This document shows positions 44,501 to 56,700 of a DNA stretch of 64,000 nt, in pieces. The stretch's first letter is position 1; every line of letters starts with the position of its first letter. The position numbers and the translations under genes are program-made. The notes below the pieces were generated by a model that had not been told where the DNA came from, did no database searches, and saw nothing but the letters and a program-made list of their open reading frames with translations. This stretch comes from Straminergon stramineum (Eukaryota > Streptophyta > Bryopsida > Hypnales > Calliergonaceae): positions 12,338,001-12,402,000 of the forward strand of contig OY987267.1 of the NCBI GenBank assembly GCA_963920665.1. The letters are read 5' to 3'.

Positions 44501-46390
44501 ACATCTTACCCATAATTTGGATTCTAGTAGCCACATCACTCCTTGGAAGGATGCAGTCCCCCATGACCAAGGTAGTCACCAAATTACTATGATTATTGGA
44601 CCAATAGGTGTATTCTTTGTTTCTATACTTAACCCTTTTAGGAGGTTGGAGCCACCATTGGCCTACGTTTGGTGTATTCAACTCAGATGGGTAGAAAAAA
44701 AGATGTATTTGCAAATACATGGAACTTGAAGATTGTAGGCATTGGTGTGAGGAATAATTACAATTTTTTTTGAAAAATACTAAGATTCAATGAGGAATTT
44801 GGGACTATGGAAAGTGAGCCAACAATGTCTATATTAATCATATTGTATCTCCTACAACTTGTGAAATGGAAATACAGGGTTGTGCGGTGTTAGGGTTTAA
44901 GGTATTGCTAACCAAATGAGGTCGGTGGTTAACCCCTCATCCCCCAAGGGAACGAAAAGTATCCTCACATTATCTGGCAGTCAAATTCAAAGTGTTGTTA
45001 CTTTTGCATCCAATGTCGGACTTCAATAAAACTTATAGGAAAAGTTGCACATATTAGTCTAGTTTCAATGGTAAATTTTCAGATCAATCCAAGATGTACT
45101 GAGTTTTTGAGAGCCCTTCAAAGTTCATAGGTTCAATTTGAGCTCACCACATTGCATTCTGATGGCTGCAGCTTTGGGGGCTTGTAACTTTTTCATCAAA
45201 AGTTTTTTTTGGAATAAAATTTGTTGAATTTTGTTACTCTAAAGGTCTAGTTATTGTGGTAAAATTTTCATGTCAATCCAAGTTGTTTTGAATGTTTGGG
45301 AGCAATTCGAAGTTCAAAATCTAGACATTTTTGCATTACAATGAACTTCCGCAACTTATAACTTCTTCATATGTGGTCCGTTTTCAATCATTTTTTTTGG
45401 AAAAGTTTTACATACTAGTCTAGTTTGTGTGTTTAAAATTTCATATCAATCCAAGAGGTATTGAGTGACTGAGAAGCATTTTAGTAGAGGGAGGTTCAGC
45501 CTTAGACATGATTTTTTGCTACTTTTTTCACTATTTTTTGACATTTCAAAACAATATTGTAGACACAATGAGTCAATTGAATGATATTTTTTTCACCAAA
45601 GTGTTTTTCTTTTGGTTTCGAATCAATTTTTTGTTAAAAGTTTTATCATTTGAGAAGGTTTAGAAATTGAATTTCACCTACAAATGTGTTTTTAAGAAAA
45701 TTTCAGCATCTTTTTTCATGACTAAAACATTATAATCATTCAATCTATACAGTCAAATGACCCCAAATTTGTTTCACATCATCTAAAACATGCTCACTAC
45801 AAGATTGTACAATTGAGATTTTCATACTTCACTAAAATTTAGACTTATAGCATTTGAAAAGCAAGGATGCTTTTACACATGTTTGGACTTCGGACACATG
45901 TTTGGACTTCAGCAAAGTAAACGACTTATATCATTCCACAAACCACAAAAACTCCGAAGAAAAAGAATACTTGTGTCGTGTATGACGACAATTGAGCTTA
46001 CTTGTTACCACCACCACATGTGACAATGCAATTGGCTGACTTGTATGTTGCCATCACAATGGGCTAATAGGGTTGTCCAAATCAATCATTGCTTTGTGAG
46101 GTACCGTATAAGGTATCCAGGAACCACTACAAAAGACCCCACCTAATCCCCATCCATATTTATATTTTTCACAAATTTTTGGCTACCAAAGTATGCCCAA
46201 ACATTTTGCCACACTACACTAGCCTTGGCAGGGAGCATAAGGAAAAAATTTTGGCTCCAAAAATTGTTGTATAGAGCCTGAAATCATACCTTATATACAG
46301 AGTGACCTCAAATATAGTCCACATAGTGCCAATACTCTCAAGGCTAACCTCCTTTAAGGGATAATAGTGAAGTCATCCAAAATCTTTAAT
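44501..46390. other. AT-rich intergenic without a recognisable gene
   Basis: Only short frames are open. A 19-bp direct repeat (ACATGTTTGGACTTC) occurs near 45890-45915. TTAACCCCTCATCC near 44932 resembles the left end of the TTAA-flanked family, but no matching right end was found. Confidence 0.45.
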
Positions 46391-46394
46391 ATAT

Positions 46395-47060
46395 GGTTAA
46401 CCCTTGAATGACACTAGGGCCAAAAAGTGGTTGATGGATGACTTTCAAGATTACTTTAGAAATGAAAAAAGAAACTATTGGTTCAAAAATTAGATCATTT
46501 TTTGCTATTGAAAGTAACCTGGTGATAGTTCTCATCCTTTCAAAGTTAATCCTTAAATGTCGACATAGATGTTTTGTTTCCAATGGATGACAAAGAATCT
46601 TGCTAAGTAGGATAAAAGTGCAATTATTCATCTTTGGAATTTTGTGCAAAAAGGAGAGATCTTGCACAATAGTTTAATCTCCACTGAATATTTTTGGGTT
46701 TTCTAAAGAAGATGATGTCACATGGTTCCAAAAGCAATGATTTCCATGGTCTCTAGTAGCCCTTTTTTTTGGCACCATGGGGCTAGATTGCACCATTTCA
46801 AAATAAATGTCTTAATTTCGCTAGATGAAAGTAATCTTTTTACTCCAAAAAAATTCCATTTCTATTTTAAATGTGGATGAAATTGCCAAATTTGGATGAA
46901 AAAGTGTATGAATATGATTGAAAAGTATTTTTTGGTCCAAAAGATGGATGAATATATAAATACAATGCTTCAATAAATTTTAAGTGATTGCCATCCTGGC
47001 ACTTTTTCAAAAAGCAAAGAAAAAAAGATTGGTTACTAGTTCATCCTTTAAGGGTTCACT
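46395..47060. mobile_element. Possible third inverted-repeat element related to the TTAA family
   Basis: TTAACCCTTGAATGAC at the left and ATCCTTTAAGGGTTCA at the right form an inverted repeat of type AACCCTT-[G/A]-AA. TTAA is intact on the left only. It is similar in style to the CCCCTAAAGGACC family, but the match is short, so this is tentative. Confidence 0.25.
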
Positions 47061-50000
47061 TGAGAGTTAGTAAGTTTTATGTGCAAAGGGTTAAATACAA
47101 AAAGGTTAGTCCAAATTGTGAGAACAAGCCATGTATAATGAGGGAGATCACTATTGTCTAGAGAGAACAAGCCATTGCACACAACCAATTGTCCAACAAT
47201 TGTAGGCTCTATGCAAAGTTTGGTGCTTAATTTCGAATTTCAAACCCTCCTACAAATATCGCTACCATCTTGTAAAGCTAAAAACCAAACCAAACCTACA
47301 TACTCCATATTCAAGCAAATGATTTGAACAACATGGTGACCTACTTGTTATTTTGTACATGCCAAAAGTTATTATAGGCATAGTACTCAAAATCTGAAAT
47401 ATGATTATTGTTCAAGCTTTAGTAACAACAAGCACTTCAAGCACCTTCCAAATGGTCCCTCGTCAAATATTGTTATCTCCTTAACCCTCTAGCATCATTG
47501 CAGACTCTAAGTGTCCAATGGATGATTGAGGATCCTTCCATATAAGACAAAAGTGCAAATGTTCATGTTCATAATTTTGTGCAAAAAGGGGAGTTCTTGA
47601 ACAATAGTTTGACCTCTAACGAGTGCTTTTGTTTTTTGTTTTAAGTAGATGATTCACATTGTACCAATCCGCCTTTACAAGGTTAAAGGACAATGGTACC
47701 TCCAAGTGGCTTTTGGATAAATTTGAATGATCTATGGAGGATGTAAAACTGCAGTAATTTTTCATTCAATTTTTGGAAGAGAGTTCTTTGAGTGTGTTTT
47801 TAGTGCATGGTGGCAAAAATTCCATCATTGAGTATTTTTGACTTTCCTATTAGAAGAAGATGCTAAAACGATGGATCATGAAAAATACTTTTCCTAGTAT
47901 ATATTGGCAACCCCTTACTACCTCCTTGCTCTTGATCTGAATTTTAGGGATGAAAATGAACTTTATTGAATTGGACTTCAACTCATGAAATGTTTCTTAC
48001 TTGGCCAAGTTTCTGGCTACAGACTCCATCTTGAATTTTGGAAATCATAAAATTCAACATTTTATTATAATTTGTACATTAAGCCTAAAACCACGCTCTG
48101 CTGATTTTCATCTTGGGTTTAGACTATCAGTGCAATAGCCTCCAGGCAACAATACAACTTCACAAGTATTGGTGACAAAATTGGGGTGACAGAACATCAA
48201 AAGGAGTTGAGTGGCGTCAATAGCACCGACTGAGTGTGTGCCACAAGCTTTTTGTTTACCTTCCATTGAAATCCGAGTGAGTGAGAAGCTTGGACCGATT
48301 GGCCAAGTTTGTAGCTGATGAGAATTGATGCCTTTGCTCCCAACGTAACGCAAAGCTTTGCATAGAATTGAAGGGATGTTGCCGTTACAGAAAATACTGT
48401 CATTGCAGGTCAATTATTCAAGTTTTTCAAATTGCCTTGTTCATTGAAGTTCTACGAATTAATGCCGGCAATCACCCAGAGGTCTTTAATTTCAAAGAGT
48501 ACTGATAAGCGGTATTTGAAATCCCAGAGGGTGCAACGGAGGAAATTAGTCGAAGCTAGAGCTTGCGAGGCAAAATCTCAAGATGAAGGGAACACGCAAA
48601 GTGCACTGCAGTTTAATTTGCCACATACAATTCTACTGTAGCACCACATGTTGTACGTACTGGGCGTTCCCTTCTGGGATTTTTCCTCTTACAAAAGAGT
48701 CCCAATTTTGTCATTAGCGGTGAAAAGATGTTAAGGTCATTTTTTCAATGTATTTCAATGTATCAAAGAGACTCAATTAATCAATTAATAAGAGTGGAAT
48801 TACGTTCGAAGGTCCGATTCATCAGTCGGACTGAAGAGATGTTAAAGCCATTTAAATTTTAACGTATCGAACTGTCTCAAGGTAGAAGTTAAGGAAAGAA
48901 GGCCATGTTCAACTGTTGATTCAGATTTTCCATCAACAATTGAAGAGGAAATCGGGAGACTTCAAGGACACATCACATAATCCACTGATCGAAGACAACC
49001 TCATATCTAATTAAGCAGCCGTCTGTGTGAAACCCACTATTTGGATTATAATATGCTTCCATGAAACCTCAGGTTTGAATGTCTTGCTGCAATTGAAAAA
49101 ATCCAATTCCTGAGACGGGAGTCACGGGACCAACTGCCTGAGGCAAGATGAAATGTCAATAATAATAAATTGTGATAAACTATTTGGAATTTGGATGATA
49201 GCACAGACAAGCCTAGCTATATAGGGAAGCATAGTTAGTTCTTTATTGCCGTGATGAAAGTCTGTCTGCTCAAGATATCTCACAGACAAAGATGCACGGC
49301 TATGGCGTTTCCTGATTATGTTTATGAACAATCAGTTGGCCTAGAAATGGCGTTCAATTTCTTCGTCTCCTCTGATTTCAAGGTACGGAGGTGTCCAAAG
49401 ATGCAGTCAGCAAAGCGGACGAAGAGAGAAGCTGCTTGGAATGTTTCATTCCGGAGAAACAGGAGAATTGTTGGAATTCCTCATCTGATGCAGAGTTGCA
49501 GACTACGCAGATGCAAAACGTATCTTTGGAAGGTAACGTAGGAGGTCCATAAACTGTCCTTTAAGCCTACCTACCTCTTCAATGATGGAAATAGATATTT
49601 CAAGGAACATGCCACTTCTTCTTAGATAGGGGACACATTTAGAATCTGGTCAGTTTATGGACCTCCTACCTCTTAAATCGTGGACTCCTTGCACTATTAA
49701 AACATTGTTGTGAAGGTCTTTGTATAACTTTTTTTGGGCATGGTCTTAGTAGGGGGGGGAGGGGGGGCTATGTGATGATGGACTGGCTTAAGAAAAAAGT
49801 GGGACAATTAGTAGCTAAAAACAAATTAGTTATAGGTTTGAAGTCTACGAGAAGTCCACTAATCCTAGGAGAGACACCTCATTATGGATTCTTCCTCATC
49901 TAAATCACATGGGCCCCATACTACAAGCCCCTATGCTAGGATCATGCCTTCTATTGGATTCCCCAATTTGAACAGAAGGTCTAACTAGACATGGCAACTG

Positions 50001-50520
50001 GTTTAGAATAGATCCAAAACTATTTGGACATGTTTTGGAGTGTAATTTTTGATAGGCTTAATGAAATAGTACGAAAATTAATAGCCTTAGAGATGGTAGC
50101 ACATTTCATCAAAATTTGATCAAACTAAGAATTGGGTTGAAATTCAAGTTTCTCCCTTTAGATGTTATCTTTATTATTCGTTTACAATGGACTAATGCTT
50201 GTAATATTGCCATTGATTTTTAAGATTTTGATGTGAAATCTAAAACCTTAAGTAACACATACAAACCTAGGGTTGCTATTTTGGGAGCCTGTGAGCATAC
50301 AACTTTTTAGAGATTCTATCTAAAACTTTTGGCTAAAATTTCCTATTTTTAATAGATTTTACTAATACCTATTATCATGAACCTATTACCATGGTCCCTT
50401 GAACAACCTTGATGTGCCATTCATTGGACTTCACAAAATTTTAAGAAGAAAAAAATTGATGATTAATTAAGATTCTTTTGAAATCAAATATGTTTGTTCC
50501 ATTGAAAATTAGTTTTTTAT
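47061..50520. other. Gene-poor stretch
   Basis: No recognised gene. The GC-richer part 48100-48660 holds overlapping open frames on both strands (48108-48413 minus, 48432-48641 plus) with protein-like composition but no family I can name; it may be a dead gene. A frame at 49251-49541 is likewise unassigned. A short G-run lies at 49753-49767. Confidence 0.4.
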
Positions 50521-50692
50521 GATCACTCCCCTCTGCTACTTGGTACCTCTTGAAGCCTAGGGGAGCCACCTACCTACGAAAAATTTAAAAATTTAAAAAA
50601 ATCTTTTATTTTTATTTTTATTTTTAAATTTTCCATAGGTGGGTGGCTCCTCTCGGTGCCGAGAGGTACCAAGCAGCAAGAGGGGAGTGATC
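50521..50692. mobile_element. 172-bp hairpin (MITE-like) element
   Basis: The first about 60 bp (GATCACTCCCCTCTGCTACT...) is the inverted complement of the last about 60 bp (...AGCAGCAAGAGGGGAGTGATC) with few mismatches. The centre is an A-run followed by a T-run that can also pair, so nearly the whole segment can fold as one hairpin. No clear target duplication was found next to GATC. Confidence 0.7.
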
Positions 50693-53600
50693 AATCAAAC
50701 AACAATTTGATCAAGATAAAAGAGTTTGATCCCTAGGAAGTCCCACAAGAAGACAATGATCAACTAATCAACATTTTGGTGTAACTAAGTTCATTCTGGA
50801 CACAAATAATCCCTATCATCCAAATATTTTCTTAAAATCTTAAGAATCTTAATGGTATTTTTCTAAAATGTTAACAAGTATAATTATTGACACATTAGGA
50901 CATAAGCAAAGGTCCTTCCCCCATTGGCCTTGAGAAGATCCATGCTTCTATAAGATAGTGATCAACAAAAATGAAATTTGGTGTGACTAAGTTCTTTCAA
51001 CACATGTAATGAAATCTTATCAACAATTTTTTTTCTAAAATCTAAACAAATTCAATAATAGCACATCAAGAAAAAAATTGTTGGTGTGTTCCCATTGACC
51101 TCGAGAGGGTCCATGTTCTTATAGGACAATCATCAACCAATATTCTAAACAAACTTATTACCATCTTCATTCATTTTTCACATCAATTGGATTCTTCATC
51201 TTCATAATGTATACTTCTAGATAAGATTCACAATTAGAATTTTCATTTGAATTCTATACACCCACAATAATAGGTCCACGGTGATAGGTCTATTATAGTA
51301 GGTACTAAAATTTACTAAAAATAATAAATTTTGATCCAAATTTTGGGACGGAATCTATTTTTTGAAATATTAATAAGTTTCTAATGCTTTTTCAAATTTT
51401 TGAGCTCAATGCTCACATAATCCATGCTCAACGCTCATAGGCTCATGTTCACAGGCTCACAAAATAGTACCGTTGTGAACCATCCATAGGGAATGTTTGG
51501 TTACACTTACCAAGGTTGGAAGTTAGTTAGAAGACAAATAGATACAAACAAAAAGAAGGCATAGTTGACTTATTAGATTCTAGAAATTACTTATTAGCTA
51601 GTAGAAGTTAAATCCACTTGTCTTCAAGCATTTATTTGCTTCTAGCAAAATTAGCAAGGGATTTAGAGATTGGATTTGGTAGGATTTGGTTTACAAAAAA
51701 TATCTAGAAAGAAAAGGAAAAAATTAGAAAAAGAGAAAGGAAAGGAAAAGAGTTGGAACAAGCTAGAAAGAATCTTTAGATTCTCCTACGAACTATTTAC
51801 TTTACCGAACAATTCAAAAAGCAATACAAACTGGAAATGGAAGGGGTGCGCCACGACAAGGCCATTGTGATACATGACAATGTGAGTATGGGAGTTGAAG
51901 ATCTCTAGGTAAGTTTGTAAAACATTCACTTCTGTTTCAATTTATCTAAAAAAAAATTAGATTAGTAATAGACATTAGAGTTAGAGACTAAAAGCTAGAT
52001 TCAGACCATTAGGACTCTTAGAAAAGTAGAAGTTGATGAGGAAACTAGTTAGGAGAAGTCCATAGCTTTCCAAAAAGTCATTAAATATGAAAATTAGATA
52101 AAAACTCCAAAAATTATGCTTGAATGAAAAGATAAAAGTCATCCAAAAGAATCAAGAAAGAAATCTTAGAATCTAGAATAGAAGTAGAAGTTAAAAGTAA
52201 AAGAAAAAGTTAATTTCAAAAGTAAAGGGTGAAAGAATTTGATGGATGAAGTTTGATGAACTAGTTGTCAGTCAAACTTCATCTATGTATAAATTTTTCT
52301 AAGAAAGTCAAAAGTATAAGTGTTTAACCTTTTTCGAAAGATAACTTAAGTGACTTTTAGTTTAAATTTACTTAAACCTAAAAATAGCAAATAGAATAAA
52401 AAATTACAAGATGTAATAAGAACAATAGGAAATTAAAAGGAATCTTTTAAAGGAATCTTAAGAACAAGTTAGGGTTAGAATCTTTTAGAGCATAATTTCA
52501 GGGTTCTAAAACTTGTTTAAATTTAGAAAATAGATTAGTATTGAAGGAGTTAGAGTAGGATGAAGAATTGATCAAAGTTAGGGAGGATTTGGATGAAAGT
52601 CAACCAAAGTTGACCAAAATTTAGGAAGAAGATAAAAATTAGAAAACAACCCAAAAACTAAAAGTAGATTTCGATAGAAGTAAACGACGGATGAAGTTTC
52701 AACCATTAGATTAGAAACTAAACTTCATCCACAATTATCTCATTGTAGGAAAGTTGGATTTAAGAGTTCTTTATCATTTTGGAAAGGGTACTTCAAACCC
52801 TACAACTTAACCTACTTTGTTCTTTTGATTGATTAATCCTCTGTGGGCCTAACTAGGGAGATAAATCCCTAGGTTAAAGTTGTTACTAATTTGTTTAAGG
52901 TGGATCAAGTTTTTAATTAGGGAATTCAAAGTAGAACTTTCATACTAAATATCCATTGCTTAGAAGGCGTATTTAGGATTTGTTGTATAGACAACCATAA
53001 GACAACTTTATAACACAAGAATCTAATTGTATTTGCTTAATTCCAATAGTGGGAATCAAGCACCCACAAGTGGCAAGCTTGTGACTCCTAAGTATGGAGT
53101 CTAGAGTTCCAAACATTAAGTTTTTTCAAATCTTTCAAAAAAAAAATAATAATATTATTGACTATTTATGATTAAATATGGGACCCATGGCTATGGATTC
53201 ATTTGAGGCCCAATGACTATGGTTTGTCATTGGTTTCTCTCTTGCATTTATTGTAGTAAAGAAAATAACATCATGAAATTTTTATATACCAAAGTAATTT
53301 ATATACCCACTCAAATTTAAATTTGTAGGCAAAGGGTTCTATACTTCTATTTGTATTTGGTCGCTTCAAAATCATTGATTGAAGATAGAAAGATCCAATA
53401 CATATTGAAGGCAAAAAATGGTCCACTCCATATAGTTCACGGGGCTCACACCCAACAACTCCTACTTTTCAAAAAAATAGTGTTTATTTCAACATGATAA
53501 TCAACTCATATATATTGGTTATTTCAATTCATTGGGATGTTTTGGCTAGAATAATAGTCTACAATTCTTTTTTAATTTGATCAAATTCAAAAAAATTCTT

Positions 53601-53920
53601 ATTATTCAAAAATCCACCACATTGGTTCATTAGGGGGGATTTGAGGCCTCAACATGCCTGTGAGTTCCTAGGTTGCAGGGAACGTAGGAACTACAATACT
53701 ACTGCAGTTTAACATGGCCGACATTGTGCCACGTCAAAAAAAAATTAAAAAATTTTATTTTTATTTTTCAACTTATTTTTGCATATCAGAACTAAAATTT
53801 TCTTTCTTTCTTTTTGGTATTTATTTGATTGACAGTAGCTAGTCGTTCCCGGAGAACAAAGGGAACAGGCGAGGAACAACCCTGAAACAGGCATATAGAG
53901 GCCTCATATTTCCTTTAATG
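50693..53920. other. AT-rich stretch without a recognisable gene
   Basis: Only one short frame (51670-51870, Lys-rich) is open. Paired phrases 'GATGAAGTTTGATGAA', 'CAAACTTCATC' (52245-52285) and 'GATGAAGTTTCAACC', 'AAACTTCATCC' (52690-52732) form two similar short inverted repeats about 450 bp apart. This is probably old retroelement DNA. Confidence 0.4.
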
Positions 53921-55179
53921 ATTTCACAACCCTCATTCTAAGGCATGTCCAAGCCACCTTGGTGAACAAGGGGGACATTAGGGGCGATTCCTTGTGTAAT
54001 AGATGAGATGAAGGAAATGTGAAGTCTCAAGTAAACAAAGTGTTGTGGCACTTTGGTCGAGATGAATTGGATGGCATGCTACACTTGTTTAAAAATCTAA
54101 AAAGAATATGCATCCATGGGTTCAAAGAACATGAGGATCCAAGTTGGAAGTCAAAAGTTATGGATCCTCAAAGTTAAGAATGTCCCAATTATGACTTGAG
54201 GTATAAGCCGTGGGAATAGGGTTTTTTGGAGGATCTCCTAGGCCAAATAGGGCATGCCGCATATAGTTGAAAAGCTAATGAGACAAGATTTCTAGGAGAT
54301 GAATTGTGAGCTAAAAATTATGGGTATCTAAACCTCAAGTCATAGTTGGGACATTTTTCTTTGGAGAACTACACTCCTGAGGGACTTGGACCTTTGGAGA
54401 GCCATAAATTCCTCAATACTTGTTACATTTAAGGAAAAGAATAGTCCATCGCAATCTATGGAAATAGTAGATCACAAAAATAGGCTTGTACTTTGGGTTT
54501 GAAGTCTGGAGATAAAAGTTATTTCAATGAGATAATTAGAAGTCCTTTGGGGGTCCAATTCTTGATACTACAAGAAGTGGGCCCTAATAAACAAAAGATT
54601 GATGCATTTGTGTTGATTCTAACAATTTTGTCTTAAGCTCTATTAATTTCGCAATCTTCTAAACAACAATCAACTTAATTGTGTGGATTTGACCAAAAAT
54701 AAAATTTACTCAATTGATTGGGCAATCTTTTAAACACACCATGACAAAATGAGAATTCTACCTCATTTTGGCATAGTAGAATAATTTTTTTCAAAAAACT
54801 TTGAACTAAATTTTTTGTGAAATGAAGCCAAATTTCATCTTCAAAATGACCAAAAATACTTTTGAGATTTCAAGCCTTAAACCAAAAGTTATGGACAAAT
54901 TACAAAGAAGATGTTTGAAATTGTCCAAATAAATGTCCCTTCCCACCCTTCTCTAAAATTTTACCATCACCTTTGATAGGAGTCTGAAAATCTCAAACAT
55001 TTTTTTTGAGATGAAAGTTATATTGATATTTCACATTAATGTAGTTCAATTTTTTTAATATTTTTTTCAATTTTTTTATTCTACATGGGCTAAATGACGT
55101 CTAAAATTATACTTTTACCACAACTCCTAATTTTGACTTAACTATGACTGGTTGAGCTTATACTAATTCTAATTTATAT

Positions 55180-55340
55180 ATTCCATATAGGTTGTCTTAT
55201 TTTCTACCACCTCACTTGTATAAAGAGCTTGTCTTCTCCCTATTATGAATATCAAGGTAAGTGACAATATCCTATATATGTTGTCTTGCTTTCTACCTCC
55301 TCACTTGTATAAATAGCTTGTCTTGTCTTTCCAATGACCA
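55180..55340 (+). repeat. Tandem duplication carrying a TATA-like box and splice-donor-like end
   Basis: Two units of about 77 bp share 'ATATAGGTTGTCTTATTTTC' / 'ATATATGTTGTCTTGCTTTC', then 'CTCACTTGTATAAA[G/T]AGCTTGTCTT', and each ends in [C/A]AAGGTAAGT. The layout looks like a duplicated promoter plus short first exon. Confidence 0.6.
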
Positions 55341-56219
55341 CAAAGGTAAGTAGCATTCCAAGATCTTTTTCTAATAGTAATTCATTATCATGAAAAAAAT
55401 ATAAAATTTTCTTAAATTAATTTTTAAAGTACAAATTGTACTTTAAAGCTTTTCATTGTTTATTTGGCATCAATGTATTGAGTGTGCCCTATGGGTAACT
55501 AAGGTATGTACCAACATGGTAGTTCCACCCATATAGAAAGTTTGTTTATATTGTTGGTCTTGCATGTATGGCATTCTACATAGCTAATTTTTTAATAATA
55601 ATAATTTGACCTCATCAAGTAATAAAATCAACAAATATATGTTGATTACTATTTGATCTACAACATCCTAACCAATATATTTGAATTGATTATCATGTTG
55701 ATTCGAACACTATTTTTCTTGCAGTGGGATCAAAGACATAGAATTTGGTTTTCTTCTAAGATGTGTATATGTGTGTCTTGAATATCACAAGGACCCTATG
55801 AGTGTTTCTAACTCCACCCTTGAGCTAAAACCTGCACAATAGGTTCTAATGGCTTCTTGATGAAATTATCCTATGGGTGTCTAGCATTGTCCAGTTGTGC
55901 TTTTTAAACTACTGACAACCTTGTCTTTTTTCCTAATTTTTCAAATACCTAAATGCAAAATCAAACTAAAGAAATATGAAATGGTTGGTAACTTAATTTT
56001 GTTTTGGCCAAAGTAGCCAAAACTCTGGTCCACTAAAGATAAGCTAAATTAATTAAGGATTTAACTAAACTAAGTTGTAGAGCATTTAATGTCCTTTCCG
56101 AAAAGCTAAAATATGTCTAAGATAGACATTCCTACAAAAAGTTATCAATGAATGAAGTTTTGTTTCTAACTAACCTATTAAAATTCATTCATTAATATCT
56201 TATGACCTAATAATCTAAA

Positions 56220-56700
56220 TTATAAATCTACCACAATAATTCAATAACTACTTTGATATCTTTTAAAACTTACCACAATAAACCTTTTTGAATAACTTCA
56301 AGAATCAACCTAATAATTATTTTTAATAATTTTGGAAATTATCTAGTAACTATTTTTAGTAACTTTGAAAATTATTCTAATCACTAGTTTTTGTAACTTC
56401 AAAATTACGACAATAACTTTCAAAATAACTATAGTAATTTTTCTAGTAACTTCTAATTTAATCCTAATAACTATCTTAGTAACTTCAAAAATTATCCTAA
56501 TACTTATCTTGACAACTTTTAAACTTACAATAGTAAATAAAAATAAAGTCAACCAAATTTGTTACCTTATTGTTAATAATGTCATCTACAAACAAAAAAG
56601 CTTCTTTAGAGGTTTCCTAGATAGGGGTAGCTTCTTGAGCAACTTCCTAATTTGAAAAAGCTTCTTAAACAACTTCCCTAATAAATGATGCTTCTTGAGC
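56220..56700. repeat. Degenerate short tandem repeats
   Basis: From 56220 to 56530, units of roughly 35 bp with 'CTTCAAAAATTATCCTAATA' and 'ACTATTTTAGTAACTT' recur. From 56580 to 56705, 'GCTTCTTGAGCAACTTCCTA' units recur at about 50 bp. Open frames in this region on both strands are products of the repeats. Confidence 0.65.
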
